DNA of 64,000 nucleotides from Sphingobacterium zeae (GCF_030818895.1 NZ_JAUTBA010000001.1:2790001-2854000), one strand, 5' to 3'. Numbered from the stretch's first letter, positions 26,897 through 36,781 are shown. Made by a program: numbers and translations. Notes: a model not told the origin generated them from the sequence alone.

Positions 26897-27952
26897 ATGA
26901 AACGCGGAATTATTACCCTACTTATTATTGCTGCTGGTTTAGCAGGAATATTTTTTGTGTTAAATAAAAATAAAAAGAAAAATGAAGCCGAAACAGCGGA
27001 GGTTGCCAAAAAGAATGCAGCAATCGCTGTACGTATCGATACAGCGAAAGTGTCTTCCATGGATTTACGCTATACCGCAAATGGCACATTCTCGCCCAAA
27101 CAGGAAGTAACCGTTTCGGCTCAAACTGCCGGCAGAGTTGTGAGAGTATTGGTGGATGAAGGTTCCCGTGTGAGCGCCGGGCAGACCTTGGCGATCATTG
27201 AAGGCGATAAGCTGAATGTCAATGTAGCCAATGCCCAAGCCGCATATACCAATGCGCAGGCCGATCTGCAACGCTTTGAAAGTGCTTACTCAACAGGGGG
27301 GGTGACCAAACAACAGTTGGATCAGGTAAAATTACAGTTCGAGAATGCGAAGAATAATCTACAGGCATCCAAATTGAATGCAGGCGACGTAACCATCAAA
27401 ACATCGGTGTCGGGTATTGTCAATGCGCGTAAAATCGAACCAGGTACTTACCTGAATATTGGAGCTCCGGCCTTTGATATCGTCAATGTGGCTACGTTGA
27501 AATTGCGCGTTAACGTCGATGAAAAGAACGTTGCAACGTTAAAGATCGGTCAGTCTGTGGACGTGAGTGCAAGTGTGTATGCCGATCAGCGATTTACAGG
27601 GAAGATAACGTTTATTGCCCCTAAATCGGACGGTAGTTTAAATTTTCCTGTAGAGATAGAGGTCAATAATGCATCCAATAAACTGCGCGCGGGTATGTAC
27701 GGTACAGCGATCTTTGGTGAAGGCGTAGCCAGCAATACCTTGATCGTGCCGCGCAATGCTTTTGTCGGTAGTGTGAGCGACAATAAGATTTTCGTGCTCA
27801 AAAATGGTAAAGCAATCGAAACAACAGTCAAATCGGGTAGAAACTTTGGTGATAACATCGAGATTTTAGGTGGTTTGCAAGATGGTGATCAGGTGATTGT
27901 ATCGGGTCAGATCAATCTATTTGACCAAAGCCCTGTAGAAATTATTAAATAG
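26897..27952 (+). CDS. RND efflux periplasmic adaptor (HlyD/AcrA family)
   Basis: 351 aa. One N-terminal membrane anchor (about 5-22). A biotinyl-lipoyl half around GRVVRVLVDEGSRVSAGQTLAIIEGDKL, a short helical hairpin (about 105-150), a second lipoyl half with VSGIVNARKIEPGTYLNIGAPAF, then beta-barrel and membrane-proximal domains ending LGGLQDGDQVIVSGQINLFDQSPVEI. It links the RND pump with TolC. It is encoded between its two partners. Confidence 0.95.
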   Translation: MKRGIITLLIIAAGLAGIFFVLNKNKKKNEAETAEVAKKNAAIAVRIDTAKVSSMDLRYTANGTFSPKQEVTVSAQTAGRVVRVLVDEGSRVSAGQTLAIIEGDKLNVNVANAQAAYTNAQADLQRFESAYSTGGVTKQQLDQVKLQFENAKNNLQASKLNAGDVTIKTSVSGIVNARKIEPGTYLNIGAPAFDIVNVATLKLRVNVDEKNVATLKIGQSVDVSASVYADQRFTGKITFIAPKSDGSLNFPVEIEVNNASNKLRAGMYGTAIFGEGVASNTLIVPRNAFVGSVSDNKIFVLKNGKAIETTVKSGRNFGDNIEILGGLQDGDQVIVSGQINLFDQSPVEIIK

Positions 27953-28018
27953 AGAATACTGTAATCAATAGCCGATGAAACGCTGTCTTTGTACGGCTAT
28001 TTAAAATAAAATATTCTA

Positions 28019-31000
28019 ATGAAAATTACCGAAATATCGATAAAACGCCCCAGTATCATTATCGTATTATTTATAATACTGACATTGGGTGGGTTGTTTT
28101 CTTATACGCAATTGGGCTACGAGCTTGTCCCTAAGTTTGAAATTAACGTAATCACGGTGCAAACAGTCTACCCGGGGGCGTCGCCTGCGGAAGTGGAAAG
28201 TTCGGTCACCAAGAAGATAGAAGATGCAATTTCTTCGTTGGAAAGTATTAAAAAGGTGGAGTCGACCTCGCTCGAAGGGGTTTCGATTGTGATGGTTACC
28301 CTCAATAACGGTGCAGATGTCAACTTCCTCCTTACAGACGCCCAACGAAAAATCAACGCTGTTGTCAACGATTTGCCGGACGATGTGAAGACGCCTTCGC
28401 TCTCCAAATTCTCATTTGATGACGTGGCAATCATGAGTCTGGCCGTTACATCCAACTTGTCAGAGAAAGAGCTTTACGACTTATTGGACAATAAAATCCA
28501 ACCGGTCTTTGCCCGTATCAACGGGGTTGCCAAGGTGGACATGATCGGTGGGGAGGAACGCGAAATACAGATTTCCGTAGATCCCAAAAAAATTGAAGGT
28601 TATGGACTCACAATTTCGCAGGTGCAACAGACAATTGCATCGTCCAACCTGGATTTTCCTACAGGTAACGTCAGTACCCGCGACAACCGTACAACGATTC
28701 GTCTTGCAGGTAAAGTAACCTCTATCGAAGAGTTGCGCAATCTGCCTATCACTACACCTGCAGGCGTGCAGATCTATCTGCGCGATATCGCCGATGTGCA
28801 GGATGGAATCAAAGAGATTGAAAAGGTGGCACGTTTGGACCGCCAAAACACGATTTTGCTCCAGGTATTTAAACAGTCTGATGCGAATGCCGTGGCTGTG
28901 TCTGAGGCTGTAAAGAAAGTGATCGCTGTACATGATAAAGATGGAAAAGTGATTAGTGGGGTAGAGAAAGATTATGCGGCACAGAATATTAAAATTCTGG
29001 TGGCCAATGACTCTTCTGATTTTACATTGAATGCGGCTGATAACGTTATCCACGATTTGATGATCGCCATTGCTTTGGTGGGTTTTATCATGCTGTTCTT
29101 CCTGCAAAGTTTGCGTAATGCTGCCATTACCATGGTGGCGATCCCGCTCTCCTTGATTGCAACTTTTATCGGTTTGCTACTGATGGGGTATACTTTAAAC
29201 CTCATGTCCTTACTGGGACTGTCATTGGTGGTAGGTATCTTGGTGGATGATGCGATCGTAGTGATCGAAAATATTCACCGCCATATGGAGATGGGAAAAA
29301 ATAAAGTACGCGCAGCGTATGATGGGGCGTCTGAAATTGGATTTACGGTAACGGCAATCACCTTGGTCATTGTCGTCGTGTTCCTTCCAATCGCCATGTC
29401 AACGGGATTGGTGGCCAATATCCTTGCACAGTTCTGTGTGACTGTCATCATCTCGACGCTATTGTCCTTATTGGTATCCTTTACGGTCGTACCTTGGTTG
29501 TATTCACGCTTCGGTAAATTGGAGCATCTGAGCAAGAAGTCGCTGTTTGGTCGTGTTATCCATGGTTTTGAAAGTGGTCTGAACAGCTTTACACATTGGG
29601 TTGCCGGTTTGTTAACCTGGTCATTGAAGAATGTCAAAACCAAATTGGCCACCTTAGGTTTGGCAATCGGTTTACTTATTGCATCATTTGCACTCGTGGT
29701 TAAAGGTTATATCGGTTCGGATTTCTTTCCGAGTGTAGACCGAAAAGAATTTTTTATCCAGCTGGAACTCGATAAGGATGCTTCTTTGGAAAAGACGAAC
29801 TTGTTAACGCAGAAAGCCGAGGCATATATCACGGCGAAGCCAGACGTCAAGGAAATCATTACCACAGTAGGTCAGTCCTCCGATGGAATGGCGTCGACAA
29901 CAGGCTCGCGTTATAAATCGGAGATCCATGTAATTCTCGACAAAGAAAATTTTGAAGGCAACTCGCAGGTGTATTCGGCGACCTTAAAACGCGAACTGGA
30001 AAATAAGCTGATCGGTGCCAAAATCAAAACGGTAAACGTGGGTATCATGGGAGCGGAACAAGCGCCATTGAAATTGACCATCATTGGTGCCTCAGTCGAA
30101 GATGCGCAGGAATTTGCTGAGAAAGCAGCAGATCTATTGCGTAAAATTCCAGGATCTGCCGGGGTTAAGTTGACTTCCGAAGCGGGTAATCCGGAGATCA
30201 ATGTGAAGATAGACCGCGATAAAATGACTTCGTTGGGATTGAACGTATCTACCGTAGGTATGACTATGCAGACAGCATTCTCCGGTAATACGGATAATAA
30301 ATATAGAGCAGGGGATAACGAGTACGACATCAATATACGCTATAACGAAAGTGGTCGTGCAACGATCGACAACGTGCGAGGCCTTAAATTTATCAACGAT
30401 AAAGGTGCTTCCATTTCATTGGATCAATTTGCTGAGGTGACTTATGGTTCGGGGCCTACTTTGTTAGAACGACGCGACAAATCGCCAGCCGTATCTATCC
30501 AGGGACAGGCTATCGGTAGACCAATGGGTACTGTCGCTCAAGAGTGGCAGGCGCAGTTTGAGAAATTGCCGCGTAAACCGGGAATTGTATTTGTATGGGG
30601 TGGTAATATGGAAAACCAAAGCGAAGGTTTCGGTACATTGGGAATTGCTTTGTTAGCATCCATCATCTTGGTATACCTTGTGATGGTCGCACTGTACGAC
30701 AGTTTTATCACGCCGTTTGTCGTGTTATTCTCGATCCCATTGTCGTTTATTGGTGCATTGTTGTTCCTGGCATTAGGAAATCAGACCTTGAACATCTTTA
30801 CTATTTTGGGTATTATCATGTTGATTGGTCTAGTTGCTAAAAATGCGATCATGCTGGTCGATTTTGCCAATCACCGTAAGGAAGCCGGCGATAATACACA
30901 TGACGCTTTGGTGGCTGCCAACCATGCGCGTCTTCGTCCGATCCTGATGACGACAATTGCGATGGTTTTCGGTATGATCCCTATTGCAATCGCTACAGGC

Positions 31001-31201
31001 GATGGTGCAGATATGAACAGAGGGCTCGCTATTGTCATCATCGGTGGTCTATTGTCCTCCCTATTCTTGACGTTAGTTGTAGTACCCGTGGTGTACTCAA
31101 TTTTTGATAGTCTTCAACGTCGTTTTGGAAAGAAAGAGAAGACTGACTATGAAGCCTTGATAAAGGAAGATTATGACCATGTGGACGTGGCAGAACATTA
31201 A
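28019..31201 (+). CDS. RND-superfamily efflux permease (HAE1-type)
   Basis: 1060 aa, the usual length with twelve membrane helices. N-terminus MKITEISIKRPSIIIVLFIILTLGG, two large periplasmic domains (about 35-330 and 560-860). The proton-relay helix reads VVGILVDDAIVVIENI, and the second half has GLVAKNAIMLVDFAN and RLRPILMTTIAMVFGMIPIAI. It uses the proton gradient to expel drugs or lipid-like molecules. Substrate cannot be read. It starts 66 bp after the adaptor and ends before a terminator. Confidence 0.96.
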   Translation: MKITEISIKRPSIIIVLFIILTLGGLFSYTQLGYELVPKFEINVITVQTVYPGASPAEVESSVTKKIEDAISSLESIKKVESTSLEGVSIVMVTLNNGADVNFLLTDAQRKINAVVNDLPDDVKTPSLSKFSFDDVAIMSLAVTSNLSEKELYDLLDNKIQPVFARINGVAKVDMIGGEEREIQISVDPKKIEGYGLTISQVQQTIASSNLDFPTGNVSTRDNRTTIRLAGKVTSIEELRNLPITTPAGVQIYLRDIADVQDGIKEIEKVARLDRQNTILLQVFKQSDANAVAVSEAVKKVIAVHDKDGKVISGVEKDYAAQNIKILVANDSSDFTLNAADNVIHDLMIAIALVGFIMLFFLQSLRNAAITMVAIPLSLIATFIGLLLMGYTLNLMSLLGLSLVVGILVDDAIVVIENIHRHMEMGKNKVRAAYDGASEIGFTVTAITLVIVVVFLPIAMSTGLVANILAQFCVTVIISTLLSLLVSFTVVPWLYSRFGKLEHLSKKSLFGRVIHGFESGLNSFTHWVAGLLTWSLKNVKTKLATLGLAIGLLIASFALVVKGYIGSDFFPSVDRKEFFIQLELDKDASLEKTNLLTQKAEAYITAKPDVKEIITTVGQSSDGMASTTGSRYKSEIHVILDKENFEGNSQVYSATLKRELENKLIGAKIKTVNVGIMGAEQAPLKLTIIGASVEDAQEFAEKAADLLRKIPGSAGVKLTSEAGNPEINVKIDRDKMTSLGLNVSTVGMTMQTAFSGNTDNKYRAGDNEYDINIRYNESGRATIDNVRGLKFINDKGASISLDQFAEVTYGSGPTLLERRDKSPAVSIQGQAIGRPMGTVAQEWQAQFEKLPRKPGIVFVWGGNMENQSEGFGTLGIALLASIILVYLVMVALYDSFITPFVVLFSIPLSFIGALLFLALGNQTLNIFTILGIIMLIGLVAKNAIMLVDFANHRKEAGDNTHDALVAANHARLRPILMTTIAMVFGMIPIAIATGDGADMNRGLAIVIIGGLLSSLFLTLVVVPVVYSIFDSLQRRFGKKEKTDYEALIKEDYDHVDVAEH

Positions 31202-31223
31202 AAAATAAGTAAATGTAATAGCC

Positions 31224-31259
31224 AAAAAAGGCGGTAAACATATGTTAACCGCCTTTTTT
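31224..31259 (+). terminator. Terminator of the TetR-efflux operon
   Basis: GGCGGT / ACCGCC stem with flanking A- and T-runs and an internal AACATATGTT palindrome, 23 bp after the permease stop. Confidence 0.88.
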
Positions 31260-31351
31260 GTATTAATTTTAGGTTAATCAATCGATTGCATAAATATTTT
31301 TTATTACATTGCGTCGCATTAACAAAATATACACTTAAAATTGAGACAAGC

Positions 31352-33193
31352 ATGTGTGGAATTGTAGGATACACAGGTTATCGTCAGGCGTACGGTATCG
31401 TCATTGACGGATTGAAAAAGTTAGAATACCGTGGATATGACAGTGCTGGGGTGGCATTGCATAAAGGTGATCAGATCGATGTTTACAAAAAGACAGGTAA
31501 GGTCGCAAACCTAGAAGAATTTGTGTTTGGTCATGATCTCCAATCCACTACAGCTATCGGCCATACACGTTGGGCAACACACGGTGAGCCTTCGGACAGA
31601 AATGCACACCCCCATTATTCTAATAGTGGACGCATAGCCATGATCCATAACGGGATTATCGAAAACTACGCTTCTTTGAAGTCGGAGTTGATCAACAAAG
31701 GATACACATTTAAGAGCGATACGGATACAGAGGTGCTCGTCAATTTTATTGAAGAGATTCAATCTCAGAACGAATGCTCGCTAGAAGAAGCTATTCGTAT
31801 TGCCTTGAAACGGGTAGTAGGCGCTTATGTGATCCTCGTATTGGAGGCGGGTCATCCAGATCGTATTATTGCAGCGCGCAAAGGAAGTCCTTTAGTTATC
31901 GGTATCGGTAAAAATGAGCATTTTTTGGGTTCAGATGCTTCGCCGATGCTGGCCTATACCAAAGAGGTGGTATACATCAACGATTACGAATTGGCGATCA
32001 TTACGCCAGATGAGCTGATCTTAAAAAATCTGGGTAACGAGCGCATCACACCTTACGTTCAAAAATTAGATTTGGAATTGTCAGCGATAGAGAAAGGCGG
32101 TTATGACCACTTTATGCTAAAAGAAATATTCGAACAACCCGATACTATTTTTGACTCCATGCGTGGTCGCCTAGACCTGCAGTCACATCAGATTACCCTG
32201 AGCGGTATCGAAAAGTTTGCAAATGAAATCAGTAATACCAACCGCATTGTGATTGTCGCTTGTGGAACAAGCTGGCACGCCGGACTTATCGCAGAATATA
32301 TTATTGAGGAACTGTGCCGAATTAATGTGGAGGTCGAATATGCCTCGGAATTCCGCTACCGTAATCCGGTTATCCATCCTGGAGATGTAATTTTGGCCAT
32401 CTCACAAAGTGGGGAGACTGCTGATACGTTAGTCGCTTTGGAAAATGCCAAAAAACAAGGTGCTATTATTTTAGGTGTTGTCAATGTGGTGGGTTCTTCT
32501 ATTGCCCGTCTTTCGGATGCTGGTGCCTATACCCACGCAGGACCTGAAATCGGCGTGGCAAGTACCAAAGCGTTTACGGCACAACTAACAGTACTAAACC
32601 TCATTGCTCTAAAAATAGCTTCATTAAAGGGATCAATCAGCGACGAACGTTATCAGATACTTGCTCAGGAATTAAATGAAGTTCCGAAGAAAGTAGAATG
32701 GATCTTAGATACGCAGGTGGAGAAAATCAAGCAGATTGCCAACAAGTACAAAGATGCCCGCGACTTCCTATTCTTAGGTAGGGGATATAACTTTCCGGTT
32801 GCCCTCGAAGGTGCCCTGAAGTTGAAGGAAATTTCATATATCCATGCCGAAGGTTATCCGGCAGCAGAAATGAAACACGGTCCTATCGCCTTGGTCGATG
32901 AAAACTTACCAGTTGTATTTATTGCCACTAAAGATGCTTATCACGAAAAGATTGTATCGAATATCCAGGAGATCAAAGCACGTAAGGGCAAAATTATCTC
33001 GGTTGTCACCCAAGGCGATACTGTCTCTGAGAACTTATCGGATGATTTTATGGAAATACCAGCAGCCGATGAAATCATTGCACCATTGATTTCTGTTGTG
33101 CCATTGCAACTCCTATCGTATTATATTGGCGTAGAACTCGGGTTGGATGTGGATAAACCACGTAACTTGGCTAAGTCCGTAACTGTAGAGTAA
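31352..33193 (+). CDS. glmS: Glutamine-fructose-6-phosphate aminotransferase (isomerising)
   Basis: 613 aa starting at MCGIVGYTG; an upstream in-frame ATG at 31286 is rejected because Cys2 must become the N-terminal nucleophile. Residues 2-230 are the glutaminase domain (GHTRWATHGEPS). The two SIS domains (about 290-610) carry ACGTSWHAGL, SQSGETADTL and the C-terminal DKPRNLAKSVTVE. It makes glucosamine 6-phosphate from fructose 6-phosphate and glutamine, the entry to UDP-GlcNAc, peptidoglycan and lipopolysaccharide. It overlaps the Shine-Dalgarno of the DUF4954 gene that starts 8 bp later. Confidence 0.97.
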   Translation: MCGIVGYTGYRQAYGIVIDGLKKLEYRGYDSAGVALHKGDQIDVYKKTGKVANLEEFVFGHDLQSTTAIGHTRWATHGEPSDRNAHPHYSNSGRIAMIHNGIIENYASLKSELINKGYTFKSDTDTEVLVNFIEEIQSQNECSLEEAIRIALKRVVGAYVILVLEAGHPDRIIAARKGSPLVIGIGKNEHFLGSDASPMLAYTKEVVYINDYELAIITPDELILKNLGNERITPYVQKLDLELSAIEKGGYDHFMLKEIFEQPDTIFDSMRGRLDLQSHQITLSGIEKFANEISNTNRIVIVACGTSWHAGLIAEYIIEELCRINVEVEYASEFRYRNPVIHPGDVILAISQSGETADTLVALENAKKQGAIILGVVNVVGSSIARLSDAGAYTHAGPEIGVASTKAFTAQLTVLNLIALKIASLKGSISDERYQILAQELNEVPKKVEWILDTQVEKIKQIANKYKDARDFLFLGRGYNFPVALEGALKLKEISYIHAEGYPAAEMKHGPIALVDENLPVVFIATKDAYHEKIVSNIQEIKARKGKIISVVTQGDTVSENLSDDFMEIPAADEIIAPLISVVPLQLLSYYIGVELGLDVDKPRNLAKSVTVE

Positions 33194-33201
33194 GGAGGCT
33201 G

Positions 33202-35382
33202 ATGAGTATATTGAAGAAAAAACCTTTGGAACAGTTGGGATATGGATTTATCCCGGCTGAATTTATTCCAGCAGGACAGGACGAATATACCCTTCGTTTT
33301 CAACAAAATCCGCGTAATGACTTTCGGGATCTGACCGATGAAGAGGTTCAGCAGCTAATCAAAAACGGCAACTGGTCCAGCGACTGGTCCAAAGTTAAAG
33401 TATCGGCGGTCTTTGATCCAAATCAGATCCAGCATTGTAAATTCTATGGTCTGGTCCGTATCGGAAATCTGAGCCCAAGTTACCTGGACTACCGCAATTT
33501 GAAATTGCCTATAGGCCTGTATCATTCGACGATTGTAAGTTCGGATTTTGGCGACGATGTTGCTGTCCACCACGTGGGTTTTCTGTCTTACTTTATCGTT
33601 GGTAATGAGGTGCTGTTAAGCCAGATTAAGGAAATGGAAACAGGCAGTACAGCGAAATTTGGCAATGGTATTCTCCGCGATGGCGAAGAGCCCGAAAAGC
33701 GCATACAACTGGAGCTCTGCAATGAAAATGGTGCCCGCTCGGTCTATCCTTTTGATGGCATGCAGTCTGCAGACGTGTACCTCTGGACCCGCAATCGACA
33801 GGATGTTGCGCTGCAAAAGCGCTTTGGAGAATTAACTGATCAAAAGTTTGGCAGTCAACGTGGCTTTTACAGTCAGATCGGCGACCGTTGTGTCATCAAA
33901 AATACCTTCACGATCAAAAATGTAAAGATCGGAACCGATGCTTACATCAAAGGGGTCAGCAAACTGAAAAATGTGACGGTAAATTCCTCGCAGGAATCGT
34001 ATACGCAGATTGGCGAAGGCTGTGAGCTTGTCAATGGTATCATAGGCTACGGCTGCCGCATATTTTACGGTGTTAAAGCCGTACGTTTTATCTTGGCTTC
34101 CTATTCGCAGTTAAAGTACGGCGCCCGTCTGATCAACTCTTATCTGGGAGACAACTCCACGATTTCCTGTTGTGAAGTATTAAATTCTTTGATCTTCCCA
34201 GCACATGAGCAGCACCATAATAATTCTTTTTTATGTGCGGCGCTTGTAATGGGCCAAAGTAATATGGCTGCAGGAGCTACGGTAGGATCCAATCACAACT
34301 CCAGAGCAGCGGACGGTGAAATTATTGCGGGACGTGGTTTTTGGCCCGGACTCTGTGTCAGTTTAAAACACAACTCCAGATTTGCATCGTATTGTCTCAT
34401 TGTCAAAGGAGATTTTCTGCACGAATTGGACATTAGATTGCCTTTTACGTTGGTGAGCAATGATGTGCAGCATGATCAGCTGGTGTTGATTCCGGGCTAT
34501 TGGTTTATGTACAATATGTACGCGCTGGTGCGTAATGCCAATAAATATGAGGCTAGGGATAACCGACATTTCAAAAACCAATATTTTGAATACGATATGT
34601 TGGCACCGGATACGGTGAATGAAATGTTTGAAGGAATGGATCTGTTGGCTTTGGCTGTTGCAGATAGTCTTCATACCGCAGCAGGTAAGGATGTGCAAGA
34701 ACGTATTATTGCCGGTCGTGCACTGCTCGCCAACAATATGGATCTTAAGAATCAGACCATCGTGCTCCAAGGAGCAGAGAATTCCCGAAGACCTACCGTG
34801 ATTCAGAAAGTTGGTGAGGCGTATCATCTGTATCGTTCTTTTATCAAATATTACGGTGTGTTGCATCTGATGGATGCATTGGAGGACGGTCTTTCGCTAC
34901 AGGACATCATTGAATCCTTAGCGGATAAGGCGCGTACAAGCTGGCAGAATATTGGTGGACAGTTGATCGAAAGCAATGCGTTGCAAGCTTTTCTGAATGA
35001 TATTAAGTCTAAAAAAATAGATTCTTGGGATGAAGTCCACGAATTCTATCATGATAAAAGTAAAACTTATGCCTTGGATAAACGTGAACATGCGCTCTTG
35101 TCTTTAATGGAGATTCTAAATTTAGAAGGGATGGCTTTATCAGCAGATAAAATTGTATCTTTGTTGGATCAGGCACTCGGACACCGAATCTGGATTGGTG
35201 ACCAGATTTACAAATCGCGCGCTAAAGACTATAAAAATCCATTCAAAAACATGGTGTATGCCAATGATGAAGAACGGGATATTGTGGTCGGAAAGCTGGA
35301 GGAGAACTCCTTTATCAATCAACAACAAAAAGAATTAGAGACATTTAAGATAAGGGTTGCTAATTTGAAAGGGCAATTTTAA
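33202..35382 (+). CDS. DUF4954-family protein coupled to glmS
   Basis: 726 aa with no signal peptide. The central part (about 220-420) has runs of hexapeptide-like turns (IGDRCVIKNTFTIKNVKIGTDAYI, then IGEGCELVNGIIGYGCRIFYGV), suggesting a left-handed beta-helix as in acyl- or nucleotidyl-transferases such as GlmU. It also has GSNHNSRAADGEIIAGRGFWPGLC, with His and Asn that could be catalytic. The C-terminal 250 residues are helical. It is recognised as DUF4954, with no assigned reaction. The ribosome-binding site GGAGG abuts the glmS stop, so translation is probably coupled; a role in amino-sugar nucleotide metabolism is an inference. Confidence 0.85.
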   Translation: MSILKKKPLEQLGYGFIPAEFIPAGQDEYTLRFQQNPRNDFRDLTDEEVQQLIKNGNWSSDWSKVKVSAVFDPNQIQHCKFYGLVRIGNLSPSYLDYRNLKLPIGLYHSTIVSSDFGDDVAVHHVGFLSYFIVGNEVLLSQIKEMETGSTAKFGNGILRDGEEPEKRIQLELCNENGARSVYPFDGMQSADVYLWTRNRQDVALQKRFGELTDQKFGSQRGFYSQIGDRCVIKNTFTIKNVKIGTDAYIKGVSKLKNVTVNSSQESYTQIGEGCELVNGIIGYGCRIFYGVKAVRFILASYSQLKYGARLINSYLGDNSTISCCEVLNSLIFPAHEQHHNNSFLCAALVMGQSNMAAGATVGSNHNSRAADGEIIAGRGFWPGLCVSLKHNSRFASYCLIVKGDFLHELDIRLPFTLVSNDVQHDQLVLIPGYWFMYNMYALVRNANKYEARDNRHFKNQYFEYDMLAPDTVNEMFEGMDLLALAVADSLHTAAGKDVQERIIAGRALLANNMDLKNQTIVLQGAENSRRPTVIQKVGEAYHLYRSFIKYYGVLHLMDALEDGLSLQDIIESLADKARTSWQNIGGQLIESNALQAFLNDIKSKKIDSWDEVHEFYHDKSKTYALDKREHALLSLMEILNLEGMALSADKIVSLLDQALGHRIWIGDQIYKSRAKDYKNPFKNMVYANDEERDIVVGKLEENSFINQQQKELETFKIRVANLKGQF

Positions 35383-35385
35383 AAG

Positions 35386-35416
35386 AAAGGCTTCCGCTCG
35401 GAAGCCTTTTCTTTTT
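35386..35416 (+). terminator. Terminator after the DUF4954 gene
   Basis: Stem AAAGGCTTCC / GGAAGCCTTT with loop GCTC and a following TTCTTTTT tract, immediately after the stop at 35382. Confidence 0.9.
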
Positions 35417-35456
35417 GAAACTCCACACTGCCTGAAGAAGCTCCACACCGCCCGAA
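35417..35456. repeat. Imperfect 20-bp tandem duplication
   Basis: Two adjacent 20-bp units, 35417-35436 and 35437-35456, sharing CTCCACAC and differing at three positions, all transitions. It lies between convergent genes; no function is evident. Confidence 0.6.
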
Positions 35457-35491
35457 AATCCAAACTGCTCCCGAGCGTGCGTTACAGTTCT

Positions 35492-36058
35492 TTAATCATT
35501 AATCTTATCAAGAGGTTTGCGTTTATTCTCTTTGATCTGTTTAAAGTGACTCGGTGTAAGTCCGGTAACCTTTTTAAATTGATTACTTAAATAGGCAACA
35601 CTGGAGTAATTGAGTTTGTAAGCAATTTCACTCAGCGTGAGTTCGTCATAAACCAATAACTCTTTGACATATTCAATTTTTTGGCCAATGAAATATTTTT
35701 CGATGGTCATGCCTTCCACTTCTGAAAAAAGATTGGAGATGTAGTTGTAGTCGTGATGTACTTCCTTGCTAATAATTTCGGAAAGATTGAGGTTAGTATC
35801 ATTATGCTGGTTGCGGATGAGATCCAATACAAGATGTTTGACCTGCTCGATGATGACCGTCCTTTTATCGTCAATCAGTTCAAAGCCAAGGCTGGAAAAG
35901 GTCGTAGCAAGTTGCTCGGTCTCCGCTTTGGTTAGTTCTTCATCGATTTCAACCTGACCCAAGGAAATATGTTTGATATGGAGATTGAGCTTGGCCAATT
36001 CATTTTCAACGACCATAATGCACCGATTGCACACCATATTCTTTATCGCAAGTTTCAT
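35492..36058 (-). CDS. Small AraC-type regulator with N-terminal CxxC (HMA-like) domain
   Basis: 188 aa. Residues 1-65 resemble a heavy-metal-associated ferredoxin-like fold with NMVCNRCIMVVE (Cys9 and Cys12) and a predicted beta-alpha-beta-beta-alpha-beta order. Residues about 70-180 form the AraC DNA-binding domain with two HTH motifs (LNLSEIISKEVHHDYNYISNLF and LTLSEIAYKLNYSSVAYLSNQFKKVTGLTPSHF). The layout suggests a thiol-metal or redox sensor that controls transcription directly. It is on the same strand as lgt and the L,D-transpeptidase but separated from the latter by 108 bp, so it may have its own promoter. No target gene is evident in the window. Confidence 0.85.
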   Translation of the reverse strand: MKLAIKNMVCNRCIMVVENELAKLNLHIKHISLGQVEIDEELTKAETEQLATTFSSLGFELIDDKRTVIIEQVKHLVLDLIRNQHNDTNLNLSEIISKEVHHDYNYISNLFSEVEGMTIEKYFIGQKIEYVKELLVYDELTLSEIAYKLNYSSVAYLSNQFKKVTGLTPSHFKQIKENKRKPLDKIND

Positions 36059-36166
36059 ATGTAAATTATTTTAAATACAAGTTACCAATGTAAACCCAAA
36101 AATCGATAATTTATTGGACATGGGGTTGTAAGATTTAGAGATTATCTTGTAGTATTTTTTAAAGCG

Positions 36167-36709
36167 TTACGGTTTGATTTCAATTGGAGTGCCAATTGGA
36201 ACTGCTTTAAAAAGTTCATCAATCTCCGCGTTCGTTAGCGCCATACAACCTAAAGTCCAGTCCATGTGCCGCTGCAACTTGCCAATAAAGCCCATACCAT
36301 TTCTAAGGCCGTGTATCTTAATGTCGCCGCCGGCTTCCTTTCCTAAGCCTTTAGCATGGACTACCTCTGCTTGATTGGGATAGGAGACCCCAAGGTTTTT
36401 GTGGTAGTCGCTATATCGATTTTTATCATTGATCGTATATAGACCCTCAGGTGTTTTTAAATCGCCTTCAAACTTTTTGGCACCGATAGGTTGCCTACCC
36501 AATGAAATCCGGTAAGTTTTTAAAAGCCTTCCATCACTATACGCTAATAGGGACCTTTTTGATTTGTAGACGACAAGCTTATCAACTTTAGCGTTGTTCC
36601 CTAATGTAGGTTCCGGATAGCTGTTGTAGCCCAACAGCGCCACAACAAGAAGGATAAAGATAGCGATAACCGTTTTTAATACTATTTTACGTTTTTTATG
36701 TCGCTTCAT
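36167..36709 (-). CDS. L,D-transpeptidase (YkuD family)
   Basis: 180 aa with one N-terminal membrane anchor (about 9-28, VLKTVIAIFILLVVALLGY) and a periplasmic YkuD domain. The catalytic motif has IKIHGLRNG followed by DWTLGCMALTN (His and the S/T-x-G-C cysteine). Such enzymes cross-link meso-diaminopimelate residues in peptidoglycan or attach lipoproteins to it; in short anchored forms the precise role varies. It is 72 bp downstream of lgt on the same strand, so envelope genes are grouped here. Confidence 0.92.
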   Translation of the reverse strand: MKRHKKRKIVLKTVIAIFILLVVALLGYNSYPEPTLGNNAKVDKLVVYKSKRSLLAYSDGRLLKTYRISLGRQPIGAKKFEGDLKTPEGLYTINDKNRYSDYHKNLGVSYPNQAEVVHAKGLGKEAGGDIKIHGLRNGMGFIGKLQRHMDWTLGCMALTNAEIDELFKAVPIGTPIEIKP

Positions 36710-36781
36710 CTTTGTAGCATTTTAAAAGTGTGTAAATGAGTAAACGAAGTGCCAGGCAGTGCGCTGGCACTCGGTTTATTT

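Noticed and set aside
28481..29107. 208-codon minus-strand ORF inside the first RND pump gene
   Set aside because: Cys- and His-rich shadow translation of a conserved gene; no independent support.
31286..31351. Upstream ATG extending glmS by 22 codons
   Set aside because: GlmS needs Cys right after the first Met as its N-terminal nucleophile, which only the start at 31352 provides.
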